Below are positions 55,208 through 63,951 of a stretch of DNA of 64,000 nucleotides, piece after piece. The notes under the pieces were generated by a model that did not search any database, was not told the DNA's origin, and worked only from the letters and a program-made list of their open reading frames with translations. The first letter of the stretch is position 1. Every line of letters starts with the position of its first letter. Position numbers and translations under genes: made by a program. The stretch comes from an uncultured beta proteobacterium (GTDB lineage: Bacteria > Pseudomonadota > Gammaproteobacteria > Burkholderiales > Burkholderiaceae_C): positions 1-64,000 of the forward strand of contig CAIUDG010000080.1 of the NCBI GenBank assembly GCA_903897925.1. Direction: 5' to 3'.

Positions 55208-56592
55208 TGACAAGTCTTCAAACAAGCCCAATAACAAGTTCCGCCAGCCTTTGTCGGCGCCTGGTGTTCGGCTTGCTCGGACTGGCGCTGTGTCCGCTGG
55301 CGCTGGCCGAGCGTGTGCAGATTGAAAGCGCGGTGGTGGACAGCAGCAATGGCCAGACCAGCGCGGTCTCGCACAGCGATGGCAACATCACGACCTTTTT
55401 CACGCTGCAGAAAAAAGTGGTGTACGACACCTTGCAGGGCATGGGGCTGCCGGTGGACAGTCTGCCGCCGGAAGTGCGGGCCCGGCTGGCGCAGTTCCAG
55501 ACCCAGAATTTTGAAGCCTTTCGCGCCTTTGCCAATGGCCTGAACGCGCAGGATGAGGGCCGCTTCGCGCAGGCCAAGGCGTTCTTTCAGCGCGCCATCG
55601 AACTTGACCCGTCTTTTACCCTGGCCAAGGACATGGAAGTGGCCATGCCGGCGGCGGACACGCGCAATGGCTTGCAGTTGCAGGCGGTGTTGCGCGAGGC
55701 GGTGAAAAATGCCACCCAGAGCGGCAAGGATTCGGTGGCACTCGACGTGGCGCACGCGGTGGCGGCGATTCAATCGGGCATGACGGTGGTGGCCGGGCCG
55801 GCACCGGCCAGCAGCAGTGATACCCAGAGCAGCCAGAACAGCGCCCAGTCCTACACCGTCAACCAGGCCGGCTCGGGGGACCAATATGGCGTGCGTTCGG
55901 TGGTGGGTATCAGCTATTCCATCAATGCCGGCGCCGGCGTATCGGTTGGCGTTGCCGCCACCACCGACTGGGGCGCCAGCCAGGTGCGTATCAATGGCAA
56001 TGAACTGGTGTCGGTCGGCAACCAGGCCAGCTTTGTGGCACAAAAAGGCAGTGCCACTACGGACTCCACCCAGACCGGCAGCGCCACGCTGTCGGACGGC
56101 AGCGTGGTGAACTGGGGCGGCTGGAACTCCAGCGCGGGCAGCAGTGCCCTGGTAACCGTCAACGGCGTGCTCAAGCAGTCGCCGGAACTGGGCAATTCGC
56201 TGAGCTATATGTGGGCCACGCCGACGCCGGCCATGCCGACCAGCGGGCAGGCCACCTTTGTGCCCAATGGCGGCGCCAATTTCACTGGCGTCAGTGGCAG
56301 CATCAGCACCGATTTCGCGGCGCGCCAGGTGTCGCTGAACAACCTGGCGTTCACGCTTGGTGGCTATGGCTTCAGCGGCCTGAATGGCCAGGCCAGTTAC
56401 GCCAGCACCGGTTCGGGCTTCTTCAGTGGCGCCTACAGCTCCGGCAGTTGCAGCGGTTGCAGTGCTTTTTCGCCCAGCGCCAGCGCCTTTACCGGCAATT
56501 TTGTCGGCAGCGCGGCCAGCGGGCTGATTTTTTCCAGCATCCTTCAGACCGGTAACGGCACCGTTTCCGGGGTCCATTTGTTTTCACGCTAG
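55204..56592 (+). CDS. Secreted CsgG-half/TPR protein with TbpB-like C-terminal barrel
   Basis: 462 residues; the start overlaps the previous stop (ATGATGA; ATG at 55204 or 55207). After a signal peptide (ALCPLALAERV) comes a segment that looks like the second half of a CsgG-type domain (ERVQIESAVVDSSNGQ, then TTFFTLQKKVVYDTLQGMG), a TPR unit (ANGLNAQDEGRFAQAKAFFQRAIELDPSF, in part FQRAIELDPSF), a low-complexity Ser/Gln stretch, and from about 330 a glycine-rich beta domain resembling the TbpB-like barrel found in some FecR proteins (MPTSGQATF ... GNFVGSAASGLIF ... GVHLF). Function unknown; probably periplasmic or surface exposed. Confidence 0.65.
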   Translation: MMTSLQTSPITSSASLCRRLVFGLLGLALCPLALAERVQIESAVVDSSNGQTSAVSHSDGNITTFFTLQKKVVYDTLQGMGLPVDSLPPEVRARLAQFQTQNFEAFRAFANGLNAQDEGRFAQAKAFFQRAIELDPSFTLAKDMEVAMPAADTRNGLQLQAVLREAVKNATQSGKDSVALDVAHAVAAIQSGMTVVAGPAPASSSDTQSSQNSAQSYTVNQAGSGDQYGVRSVVGISYSINAGAGVSVGVAATTDWGASQVRINGNELVSVGNQASFVAQKGSATTDSTQTGSATLSDGSVVNWGGWNSSAGSSALVTVNGVLKQSPELGNSLSYMWATPTPAMPTSGQATFVPNGGANFTGVSGSISTDFAARQVSLNNLAFTLGGYGFSGLNGQASYASTGSGFFSGAYSSGSCSGCSAFSPSASAFTGNFVGSAASGLIFSSILQTGNGTVSGVHLFSR

Positions 56593-56600
56593 GGCGCACC

Positions 56601-58958
56601 ATGACAATAAGGCAGCAGCTTTCCATTACCGCGTTGGTATTGATGTGCGCGGCGCCACTGGTGCGCGCAGCCGACCCCGCCGAGGCCTCGATGCCGGAGC
56701 ACCGGCTGGCCCTGGTGATTGGCAATTCACAGTATGTGGGCGCGCCCTTGCGCAACCCGGGCAACGATGCGCACGCCATTCACACCACGCTGAGCGCGCT
56801 CGGCTTTGACGTGGTGGAGCGCACCGACCTCGACGCCGAGGGCATGAACCAGGTGATCCAGGAATTTGGTGACCACCTGGCGCAGCAACCCGGCGCCGTG
56901 GGCTTGTTTTATTACGCTGGGCACGGGGTGCAGGCCAAGGGCATGAATTACCTGATTCCGGTCGGGCGCTCCTACCAGACCGAGGCCGAAGTGGAAGCCT
57001 CCGCGATCAGTCTGGACCGCGTCATGCTGGCGCTGGAGCGTGGCAAACCCAAGCTTGGCATGGTGGTGCTGGACGCCTGTCGCAGCAATCCCTTTGCCAA
57101 GGTGGCAACGCGCAGCCTGCAACTGGCGGTGACCGGCCTGGCGCGCATGGAAGCGCCCAGCGGCACCCTGATTGCCTACGCCACCGCGCCGGGATCGGTG
57201 GCCAACGACGGCCAGGGCAGCAATGGTCTCTATACCCAGTACCTGACGCACAACATGAAGGTGCCGGGCATCACCGTGGAGCAGGTGTTCAAGCGCACGC
57301 GCGCCAGTGTCGAGGCCGATTCGGATGCCGCACAGAGCCCGCGCGAGGAAAGCAGCCTGAAGGGCGCCGATTTCTATTTTCTGCCGCTCAGCGAAGGCAA
57401 GCGCGTCAACCCCGAGCTGATGGAGTTGCGCTACTGGGAGTCGATTCGCACAAGCCAGGACAGCGGCGATTTCGAGGCCTATCTGCGCGACTACCCGAAT
57501 GGCAAATTTGCCGGCATGGCGCACCAGAATGCCGACAAACTGCGGCGCCAGGCGCGCACCGATCCGGGCTTGGGCCAGCTCGGTGCTGCCTACGCTTCAG
57601 CCGCGCACGGCGATGCCCAGGGGGCGCAGCGGGTGTTTGCGCAACTGGCGCAATCGGCCAAGCGCGATGACCAGGTGCGCGGCAAGGAAGGCCTGGCCGA
57701 GCTGGCGCTGGCCCAAGGCGACAGCGCGAAGGCTGCGGCACTGGCCGACGAGGCTTTGCAACTGCGGCCGAAGAGTGCCGCTTCGCTGCTGATCAAGGCC
57801 AAAATTGCCTACCAGAGCGGCGCGCGCACCGAAGCCACCCAGCTGGTGGCGCGTGCCGCTGCCGTTGATGGCGTGGCCGATCTGCCAGCGCAGCGCATCA
57901 ATGCGCTGCTGGCGTCCGGCAACTTGCAGCGCGCCGAACAGCCGGCCGCCGCCGCCAGCGCGTACCAGGCCGCGCTGCGGGTTGATCCGCAAAATCTGGA
58001 GGCTCTCAGCAACCTGGTGACGGTGCTGCGCGAAAGCGGCAACCCGCAACAGGCGCTGGCGCTGCTGCAGCAGTACCGGCAATCACCCGCCGCTGGTACC
58101 GACCGCATGCTGGACGCACTGGCCTACCAGATTCAGCAGGATTTGTCGGAGCGCCGCGATATGGACCGGCAAAAAATGATCGACACATCGGTGCAGGAAC
58201 TGGTGGCGCGCTTCAAGGAGCAAAAGGCCAATCCGCCGCCGCCACCGCAGGACAAGTGGTCCAGCGCACCGATCGCGGTCTCGGTGCTGGGCTTTCAGGA
58301 CCTGGGCAACAGCCTGGGCGGGCGCATTGGCAGTGAGGTACTGCTGGGCCAGGAACTGGCGCGCGAACTGGCGGCGCGCAATGTGCAAGTGGTGGACCGG
58401 GCGCTGCTGGACAAGGTGCTGGCCGAACTCAAGCTGGGGGCCTCTAGCCTGGCCGATCCGGACACCCAGCTGCGCCTCGGGCGCCTGACCGCGGCACGCC
58501 TGATTGCCACCGGTCGCCTGTTCAATCTGAATGGCAAGGCCTTTGTCTCGTTCCGCCTGATCGACACCGAGACCTCGCAGGTGGTGCTGAACCGCACCGA
58601 GGAAGCCGGTGCCGCCGTCGATCCGATTGCCATGAGCGAGCGCCTGGCGCGTCTGGCCGCCGACGAAGTGCTGAGCAAGTACCCGGCCCGGGGCCGCATT
58701 GTTTCGCTGCAGGGCGACAACATCGTGATCAACCTGGGCAGCAAGAACGGCATCCACAGTGGCGACCTCTTTACCGTGCTCGGCGATGGCCAGCCGGTGC
58801 TGTTCAACGGCAAGCTGCTGGGTGCCCACGATACCGTGCTGGGCCGCCTGCGCATTGCCGCGGTGGACGAGCAAATGGCCTATGCCGTGCCGCTTGAGCG
58901 CAGTGGCAGCTGGAGCAGCAACCAGCGCCTGCAGCAGACCCATGGCAGCGCGCCATGA
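56601..58958 (+). CDS. Secreted caspase-like (C14) protein with TPR and CsgG-like domains
   Basis: 785 residues with a signal peptide (cut near residue 23). The caspase/metacaspase domain is at about 33-270, with the catalytic dyad visible as His108 in YYAGHGVQ and Cys160 in VLDACRSNPF. TPR-like helices follow at about 330-540. A CsgG/FlgO-like domain lies at about 555-675 (VSVLGFQDLG, VVDRALLDKVLAELKLG, LRLGRLTAARLIATGRL), then a final beta domain (GRIVSLQGDNIVINLGSKNG). Presumably a periplasmic cysteine peptidase attached to an envelope complex. It starts 8 bp after the previous gene and overlaps the next by 4 bp. Confidence 0.85.
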   Translation: MTIRQQLSITALVLMCAAPLVRAADPAEASMPEHRLALVIGNSQYVGAPLRNPGNDAHAIHTTLSALGFDVVERTDLDAEGMNQVIQEFGDHLAQQPGAVGLFYYAGHGVQAKGMNYLIPVGRSYQTEAEVEASAISLDRVMLALERGKPKLGMVVLDACRSNPFAKVATRSLQLAVTGLARMEAPSGTLIAYATAPGSVANDGQGSNGLYTQYLTHNMKVPGITVEQVFKRTRASVEADSDAAQSPREESSLKGADFYFLPLSEGKRVNPELMELRYWESIRTSQDSGDFEAYLRDYPNGKFAGMAHQNADKLRRQARTDPGLGQLGAAYASAAHGDAQGAQRVFAQLAQSAKRDDQVRGKEGLAELALAQGDSAKAAALADEALQLRPKSAASLLIKAKIAYQSGARTEATQLVARAAAVDGVADLPAQRINALLASGNLQRAEQPAAAASAYQAALRVDPQNLEALSNLVTVLRESGNPQQALALLQQYRQSPAAGTDRMLDALAYQIQQDLSERRDMDRQKMIDTSVQELVARFKEQKANPPPPPQDKWSSAPIAVSVLGFQDLGNSLGGRIGSEVLLGQELARELAARNVQVVDRALLDKVLAELKLGASSLADPDTQLRLGRLTAARLIATGRLFNLNGKAFVSFRLIDTETSQVVLNRTEEAGAAVDPIAMSERLARLAADEVLSKYPARGRIVSLQGDNIVINLGSKNGIHSGDLFTVLGDGQPVLFNGKLLGAHDTVLGRLRIAAVDEQMAYAVPLERSGSWSSNQRLQQTHGSAP

Positions 58959-59455
58959 TGCGGCGCCGGCAGGTGCTGCGCCGGGCGCTGATTGGGCTGG
59001 TGCTGGGCGGCACACTGGCGGCCCGGGCCGAAGCGCCATTGGGCATCAGCATTTGGCCGTTTGACAGCCATTGGGTCGGCGCCGCCGCCGCGCCCGGCGA
59101 GCAACAATTGCTGCAGGAAGTGCTGCCCGACCTGCTGGGCCAGGTGCTGATGGCCTCGCCGCGCGTGCGGCTGGTGGAGCGTCAGCGCCTGGACCAGGTG
59201 CTGCAAGAACAAAAATTGGGTAGCTCGGCGTTGGCCGATGAGCAAACCCGCTTACGATTGGGGCGTCTTGTCGGTGCGCGCTGGATGGCCTTTGGCAGCA
59301 TGGTGCGCATCGGAGACGATTGGCAGCTTGACGTACGCATAGTCGATGTCGAGCGGGCACAGGTGGTGATTACCGCATCCGAAACCGGCAGCCAGGGTGA
59401 CTACATGGCGGCCATGCAGCGGATTGGTGAGCAAATATTGAAACAAGTAAAGTGA
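58955..59455 (+). CDS. Small periplasmic CsgG/FlgO-like protein
   Basis: 166 residues: signal peptide (LAARAEAP), then one CsgG/LpoB-like domain: GISIWPFDSH, VRLVERQRLDQVLQEQKLG, TRLRLGRLVGARWMAFGSM and VRIVDVERAQVV. The block is clearly paralogous to the C-terminal domain of the caspase-like protein encoded just upstream and to the C-terminus of the FecR-like protein. No lipobox is seen, so it is probably a soluble periplasmic subunit. Overlaps the caspase-like gene by 4 bp. Confidence 0.78.
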   Translation: MMRRRQVLRRALIGLVLGGTLAARAEAPLGISIWPFDSHWVGAAAAPGEQQLLQEVLPDLLGQVLMASPRVRLVERQRLDQVLQEQKLGSSALADEQTRLRLGRLVGARWMAFGSMVRIGDDWQLDVRIVDVERAQVVITASETGSQGDYMAAMQRIGEQILKQVK

Positions 59456-59470
59456 GGATCAGTCATTCCT

Positions 59471-60214
59471 ATGACCGTTGCATTTTTTTACCGTGAGCCG
59501 ATCGCTCTTGATCGCGTAGAACACCAAAAGTGGCGTCTCCTGCCCATCAACGATGTGCGCTTTACCGCCACTTCCGCTGCGGCGCCGCTGGTGTGGTCCG
59601 AGTTTGCCGAGGCCTGCCTGGAATACCCGATTGTTTTCACCAAGTCCGACATCGGCTGGACGGCGCTGGCCGTGACCGGTCTGGCGGACGGCGAAAACCT
59701 GTTTGTCGACGCCGACGGCCGCTGGAGCGGGCGCTATGTGCCGGCCAGCGTGCGCCGCTATCCCTTTGTGCTGTCGCAGCGCGAGGATGGCCAGTTGACG
59801 GTGTGCATTGACAAGGCCTGCGAGCAGCTTGTTACGGGCGAGAAAAAGACCAAATCCGGCGCTGCCAAAGGGGCCGGACAAGAGCTGTTTGATGCTGCTG
59901 GCGAACCCAGTCCCTGGATGCAGAACATCATGAACATGCTGACCGATTTTCAGAATCAGGCCCAAGCCACCAGCGCCATGGTGGAGCGCCTGTCAGCGGC
60001 CGGACTGCTGGTCGAGTCGAATCTGGAAGTCAGCCTGCAGGACGGGCGCAAGGCCCAGCTGCAGGGCGCCTGGATGGTCAATGAAGCGGCGCTGAAAACA
60101 CTGCCCGATGCCACCATTGCGGCCTGGTTCCACAGCGGCGACCTGGCACTGGTGCACACGCACCTGATTTCCCTGCGCAACCTCGGGCCGCTGCTGCTGC
60201 GCCGCCCGGTCTGA
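59471..60214 (+). CDS. SapC-family protein
   Basis: 247 residues matching the SapC family (PF07277) throughout: EHQKWRLLPINDVRF, PLVWSEFAEACLEYPIVF, GENLFVDADGRWSGRYVPA and RRYPFVLSQ. No signal peptide or membrane helix, so it is cytoplasmic. The family is named after a Campylobacter S-layer locus, but its biochemical role is unknown. It lies 15 bp after the small CsgG-like gene and 17 bp before the PpiC gene. In this setting a role in handling the giant secreted protein before export is plausible but inferred. Confidence 0.85.
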   Translation: MTVAFFYREPIALDRVEHQKWRLLPINDVRFTATSAAAPLVWSEFAEACLEYPIVFTKSDIGWTALAVTGLADGENLFVDADGRWSGRYVPASVRRYPFVLSQREDGQLTVCIDKACEQLVTGEKKTKSGAAKGAGQELFDAAGEPSPWMQNIMNMLTDFQNQAQATSAMVERLSAAGLLVESNLEVSLQDGRKAQLQGAWMVNEAALKTLPDATIAAWFHSGDLALVHTHLISLRNLGPLLLRRPV

Positions 60215-60231
60215 ACCTTACGGAGCGATTC

Positions 60232-61095
60232 ATGAATTTGCCTTTTGCAAAGAATGCCCCCTGGGCCAAGATCGGCTGCAGCCTGCTGCTGCTGGGCTGC
60301 GTCTCGGGCTGGGCGGAAACGGCACCGGCCAAGGCCAGCGCTAACGCCAGCGCCAGCAATTCCAGTGCCACCGTGTTGAACGTCAACGGCGTCGCCATTC
60401 CGGAAAGTGCCGTGGCGCGGGTGCTGGCGGAGCTGCAAGCCCAGGGCGCGGCACCGACCCAGCAACTGCGCGAGCAGGTGCTGGGTGAACTGGTGGTGCG
60501 CCAGGTCATGCTGGCGGAAGCCAGCCGGCGTGGCCTGGACCAGACTCCGGCCTTTACGCAGCAGGTCGACGATTTGCGCAAGCGCCTGCTGGTGGAGACC
60601 CTGGTCAACGACAACCTGGCCAAAAATCCAATCACCGAAGCCGACGAACGCGCCGAATATGCCCGGCAGAAAAAAGTGCTTGGTGGGGGCGACACCACGC
60701 CGCAGTATTTCCTGAGCCAGGCCGTGTTCAAGACCGAGCAGCAGGCGCGCGACGCCATCGCCGCCGCCAAAAACGGCACGGCGTTTGAAAAATTGGCGGC
60801 CGACTCGCTCGACGAAGCCACCAAGGGCCAGGGCGGCAAGGTCGGCTGGCTGTTTCCTACCGACATGCTGCCGGCCATCGGCAATGTGGTGGTGAACCTG
60901 CCCAAGGGCACCGTGGCGGCGGCGCCGATCCAGTCGGCCTCAGGCTGGCATGTGGTGCGGGTGGACGATGTGCGGCCCTTCAAGATTCCCGGCTTTGACG
61001 AGTCGCGTGCCCAGCTGCGCCAGGCGCTATTGCAGCAGCGCCGCCAGGCGCTGGTTGAAAGCCTGCTTAAAGGCGCCGACATCCAGCGTCCCTGA
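60232..61095 (+). CDS. PpiC/SurA-type peptidyl-prolyl isomerase
   Basis: 287 residues with an N-terminal signal (LLLLGCVSGWAE; the cysteine is in a weak lipobox context, so it may be a lipoprotein). A SurA/PrsA-like chaperone region (LNVNGVAIPESAVARVL, QVLGELVVRQVMLAEASRRGL, of which ELVVRQVMLAEASRRGL is typical) precedes a parvulin domain (FLSQAVFKTEQQARDAI, FEKLAADSLDEATKGQGG, VGWLFPTDM, SGWHVVRVDD). It probably assists folding of the secreted proteins of this operon in the periplasm. Last gene of the cluster. Confidence 0.88.
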   Translation: MNLPFAKNAPWAKIGCSLLLLGCVSGWAETAPAKASANASASNSSATVLNVNGVAIPESAVARVLAELQAQGAAPTQQLREQVLGELVVRQVMLAEASRRGLDQTPAFTQQVDDLRKRLLVETLVNDNLAKNPITEADERAEYARQKKVLGGGDTTPQYFLSQAVFKTEQQARDAIAAAKNGTAFEKLAADSLDEATKGQGGKVGWLFPTDMLPAIGNVVVNLPKGTVAAAPIQSASGWHVVRVDDVRPFKIPGFDESRAQLRQALLQQRRQALVESLLKGADIQRP

Positions 61096-61224
61096 GCCGG
61101 GACTTTGGCCTTGCTGCCGGGACCCTGGCTGGGCTAAGCTTGGGGTCCCTGCATGCACGGGGTCAATCGCCGTCATTGAGACAAACAATCAACGATAGGC
61201 GTTTTCTTGGCTACCATTCACATC

Positions 61225-61241
61225 AATGAGTTTTGCTCATT
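61225..61241. promoter_or_regulatory. Short dyad upstream of ahpC
   Basis: AATGAG-TTTTG-CTCATT, 40 bp before the ahpC start in a 185-bp gap. It may be an operator or a leader hairpin. An OxyR-type site was looked for and only a poor match was found. Confidence 0.3.
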
Positions 61242-61280
61242 TGATAGTTTTTTACAAACGCTTCGTTAAGGAATCACTCC

Positions 61281-61844
61281 ATGTCCCTGATCAATACCCA
61301 AGTCCAACCGTTCAAGGCCCAAGCTTTCCACAATGGCAAGTTCATTGAAGTTTCCGATGAAAGCCTGAAGGGCAAGTGGTCGGTGCTGATTTTCATGCCG
61401 GCAGCATTCACCTTCAATTGCCCCACCGAAGTGGAAGACGCAGCCGACAACTATGCCGAATTCCAGAAGGCCGGTGCCGAGGTCTACATCGTTACCACCG
61501 ACACCCATTTCTCGCACAAGGTCTGGCACGAAACCTCGCCAGCCGTCGGCAAGGCCCAATTCCCGCTGCTGGGCGACCCAACCCACCAACTGACGCGCGC
61601 CTTTGACGTGCATATCGACGCAGAAGGCCTGGCACTGCGCGGTACCTTCATCATCAACCCCGAGCTGGTGATCAAGACCGCCGAAGTGCATGACAACGCC
61701 ATCGCCCGCGATGTCAAGGAAACCCTGCGCAAGCTCAAGGCCGCGCAATTCGTTGCCAGCCACCCCGGCCAGGTGTGCCCGGCCAAGTGGAACGAAGGCG
61801 CCAAGACGCTGACGCCTTCGCTGGATCTGGTTGGCAAGATCTAA
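61281..61844 (+). CDS. ahpC: Alkyl hydroperoxide reductase subunit C (2-Cys peroxiredoxin)
   Basis: 187 residues, the family's usual size. The peroxidatic Cys47 lies in [14 protein letters not shown] and the resolving Cys166 in [10 protein letters not shown]. It reduces hydrogen peroxide and organic hydroperoxides with electrons from AhpF. It is followed by a hairpin with a T-run and then ahpF, so ahpF is probably expressed by read-through or from its own promoter. Confidence 0.97.
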   Translation: MSLINTQVQPFKAQAFHNGKFIEVSDESLKGKWSVLIFMPAAFTFNCPTEVEDAADNYAEFQKAGAEVYIVTTDTHFSHKVWHETSPAVGKAQFPLLGDPTHQLTRAFDVHIDAEGLALRGTFIINPELVIKTAEVHDNAIARDVKETLRKLKAAQFVASHPGQVCPAKWNEGAKTLTPSLDLVGKI

Positions 61845-61862
61845 GCAAACTGCCTGTCCCCA

Positions 61863-61894
61863 GGGGTGCATCCGCAGGGGTGCACCCTTTTTTT
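61863..61894 (+). terminator. Intrinsic terminator between ahpC and ahpF
   Basis: GGGTGCA (61863-61869) pairs with TGCACCC (61880-61886) and is followed by eight T. Partial read-through would give more AhpC than AhpF, which is the usual ratio. Confidence 0.82.
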
Positions 61895-61963
61895 TCCCCG
61901 CGCAGCCTGCTGCGCCCCGACAACCGCCCCGATAACTGTCACGACAACCGCCCGGAGAACACC

Positions 61964-63571
61964 ATGCTTGATGCTGCCCTGAAAGCCCAGTTGCAGACCT
62001 ATTTGCAAAACCTGCGCCATCCGATTCGCTTGATCGCCACCTTGGACGACAGCGCATCTTCGGCTGAAATGCGTGCATTGCTGCAGGACATCGCCAGCCT
62101 GTCGGACCTTGTGCTGTTCGACGACAGCGGTGCCGATGCGCGCAAGCCATCCTTTGTGATTGCCCGCGACGGTGAGCAGCACGGCGTGCGCTTTGCGGCG
62201 ATTCCGCTGGGCCATGAGTTCACCTCGCTGGTGCTGGCGCTGCTGTGGACCGGTGGCCACCCGCCCAAGGTCGAGCCCGAGGTGCTGGAGCAGATCCGGG
62301 GGCTCGAAGGCGAGATGCGCTTTGAGGTGTACATGTCCTTGAGCTGCCACAACTGCCCGGACGTGGTGCAGGCCGCCACCCTGATGGCCATCTACAACCC
62401 CAAAGTGCAGACAGTGGTGATTGACGGCGCCATGTACCAGCAGGAAGTCGATGCGCGCCAGGTGATGGCCGTGCCGATGGTGTTCATGAACGACCAGCTG
62501 TTCGGCTCTGGCCGCATGGGCCTGGAAGAAATCGTGGCCAAGCTGGACACCCATTCGGCGGCGCGCGAGGCCGCCAAGCTCAGCGCCAAGGCAGCGTATG
62601 ACGTATTGATCGTCGGCGGTGGCCCGGCCGGTGCCGCCGCTGCGGTGTATGCCGCACGCAAGGGCATTCGGGTGGGGGTTGCGGCCGAGCGCTTTGGCGG
62701 TCAGGTCAACGACACCATGGCGATTGAAAACTATATTTCGGTGCTGGAGACCGATGGCCCGAAATTCGCCGCCGCGCTGGAGGCCCAGGTGCGCCATTAC
62801 GCGGTGGACATCATGAATCTGCAACAGGCCACGCAGGTGATTCCAGCGGCCCAGCCGGGCGGACTGATTGGCGTGCAAATGGCCAATGGTGCTTTGCTGC
62901 AGGCGCGCAGCGTGATTCTTTCCACCGGCGCGCGCTGGCGCAATGTCAATGTGCCGGGCGAAGCCGAGTACAAGAACAAGGGCGTGGCCTATTGCCCGCA
63001 TTGCGATGGCCCGCTGTTCAAGGGCAAGCGCGTGGCGGTGATCGGTGGCGGCAACTCCGGGGTGGAAGCCGCGATTGACCTGGCCGGCGTGGTGCAGCAT
63101 GTGACGCTGGTCGAATTCGCCGACGCCCTGAAGGCCGACGCGGTGCTGGTCAACAAGCTCAAGAGCCTGCCCAATGTCGAGATCCATGTGAATGCGCAGA
63201 CCACGGAAATTACCGGCGACGGCCACAAGGTCAATGGCTTGCGCTACAAAGACCGCGCCAGCCAGCAGGAACATCTGGTGGCGCTGGAAGGCGTGTTTGT
63301 GCAGATTGGCCTGGTGCCCAATACCGAGTTCCTGAAGGGCACGCTGGAACTCAGCCGGTTCGGCGAAATTGTTGTTGATGCCAAATGCCACACCAGCCTG
63401 CCAGGCGTGTTTGCTGCCGGCGATGTGACCACGGTGCCGTACAAGCAGATCGTGATTGCCGCGGGCGAGGGCGCCAAGGCCGCCTTGAGTGCGTTTGACT
63501 ACCTGATTCGCCAGCCGCTGCCAGCGCCGGTTGTAGCGGCAGCGCCGCAGTTGAGCGAAGCCGTCGCCTAG
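61964..63571 (+). CDS. ahpF: Alkyl hydroperoxide reductase subunit F
   Basis: The ATG at 61964 (after CGGAGAA) gives 535 residues; the open frame upstream crosses the terminator and is not coding. The N-terminal double-thioredoxin domain carries the redox pair Cys128/Cys131 (SCHNC). The C-terminal thioredoxin-reductase-like part has the FAD motif [11 protein letters not shown], the active-site pair Cys344/Cys347 (YCPHCDGP), the NADH motif [12 protein letters not shown] and [10 protein letters not shown]. It passes electrons from NADH to AhpC. Confidence 0.97.
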   Translation: MLDAALKAQLQTYLQNLRHPIRLIATLDDSASSAEMRALLQDIASLSDLVLFDDSGADARKPSFVIARDGEQHGVRFAAIPLGHEFTSLVLALLWTGGHPPKVEPEVLEQIRGLEGEMRFEVYMSLSCHNCPDVVQAATLMAIYNPKVQTVVIDGAMYQQEVDARQVMAVPMVFMNDQLFGSGRMGLEEIVAKLDTHSAAREAAKLSAKAAYDVLIVGGGPAGAAAAVYAARKGIRVGVAAERFGGQVNDTMAIENYISVLETDGPKFAAALEAQVRHYAVDIMNLQQATQVIPAAQPGGLIGVQMANGALLQARSVILSTGARWRNVNVPGEAEYKNKGVAYCPHCDGPLFKGKRVAVIGGGNSGVEAAIDLAGVVQHVTLVEFADALKADAVLVNKLKSLPNVEIHVNAQTTEITGDGHKVNGLRYKDRASQQEHLVALEGVFVQIGLVPNTEFLKGTLELSRFGEIVVDAKCHTSLPGVFAAGDVTTVPYKQIVIAAGEGAKAALSAFDYLIRQPLPAPVVAAAPQLSEAVA

Positions 63572-63673
63572 CCAGGGGTGCTCCCCGCCAGCGGCCAGAT
63601 TCCGTAGCGCTGGTCGCTTGGCGTGAGGGGGTCTGGCGATTCGGCCGATAATGGCCGGCTTGAAGGAGAAGGT

Positions 63674-63898
63674 ATGCCGATTTACGAATACGCTTGCAAA
63701 GACTGCGCGCAGCAGTTCGAGGCCCTGGTGCGCTCGGACAGCACGCCCGAATGCCCCAATTGCCATTCCAGCCAGCTGGAAAAACTGCTGTCGGTGTTTG
63801 CCACTACGGCCTCTTCGGCCTCGGCGGCCCCGGTCATGGCTGGGCCCTGTGGTTCCTGTGGCCATCCGGACGGACCGGGCGCGTGCGGCTTCCACTAG
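63674..63898 (+). CDS. FmdB-family zinc ribbon protein
   Basis: 74 residues beginning MPIYEYACKDC, with a second CxxC in CPNC, the typical FmdB zinc ribbon. A second cysteine cluster (GPCGSCGHPDGPGACGFH) forms the C-terminus, as in many betaproteobacterial members. AAGGAGAAGG precedes the ATG. It is described as a putative regulatory protein; the real function is not established. Confidence 0.9.
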   Translation: MPIYEYACKDCAQQFEALVRSDSTPECPNCHSSQLEKLLSVFATTASSASAAPVMAGPCGSCGHPDGPGACGFH

Positions 63899-63951
63899 GG
63901 CGCAGCGGCCTGCCAATGTTTGAATGAGGCCGCGCCGCGAAACCACCCACT

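Noticed and set aside
61195-61231. OxyR binding site before ahpC
   Set aside because: Only the first ATAG element fits; the remaining spaced tetranucleotides (CTTG, TTCA, GAGT) do not match well enough.
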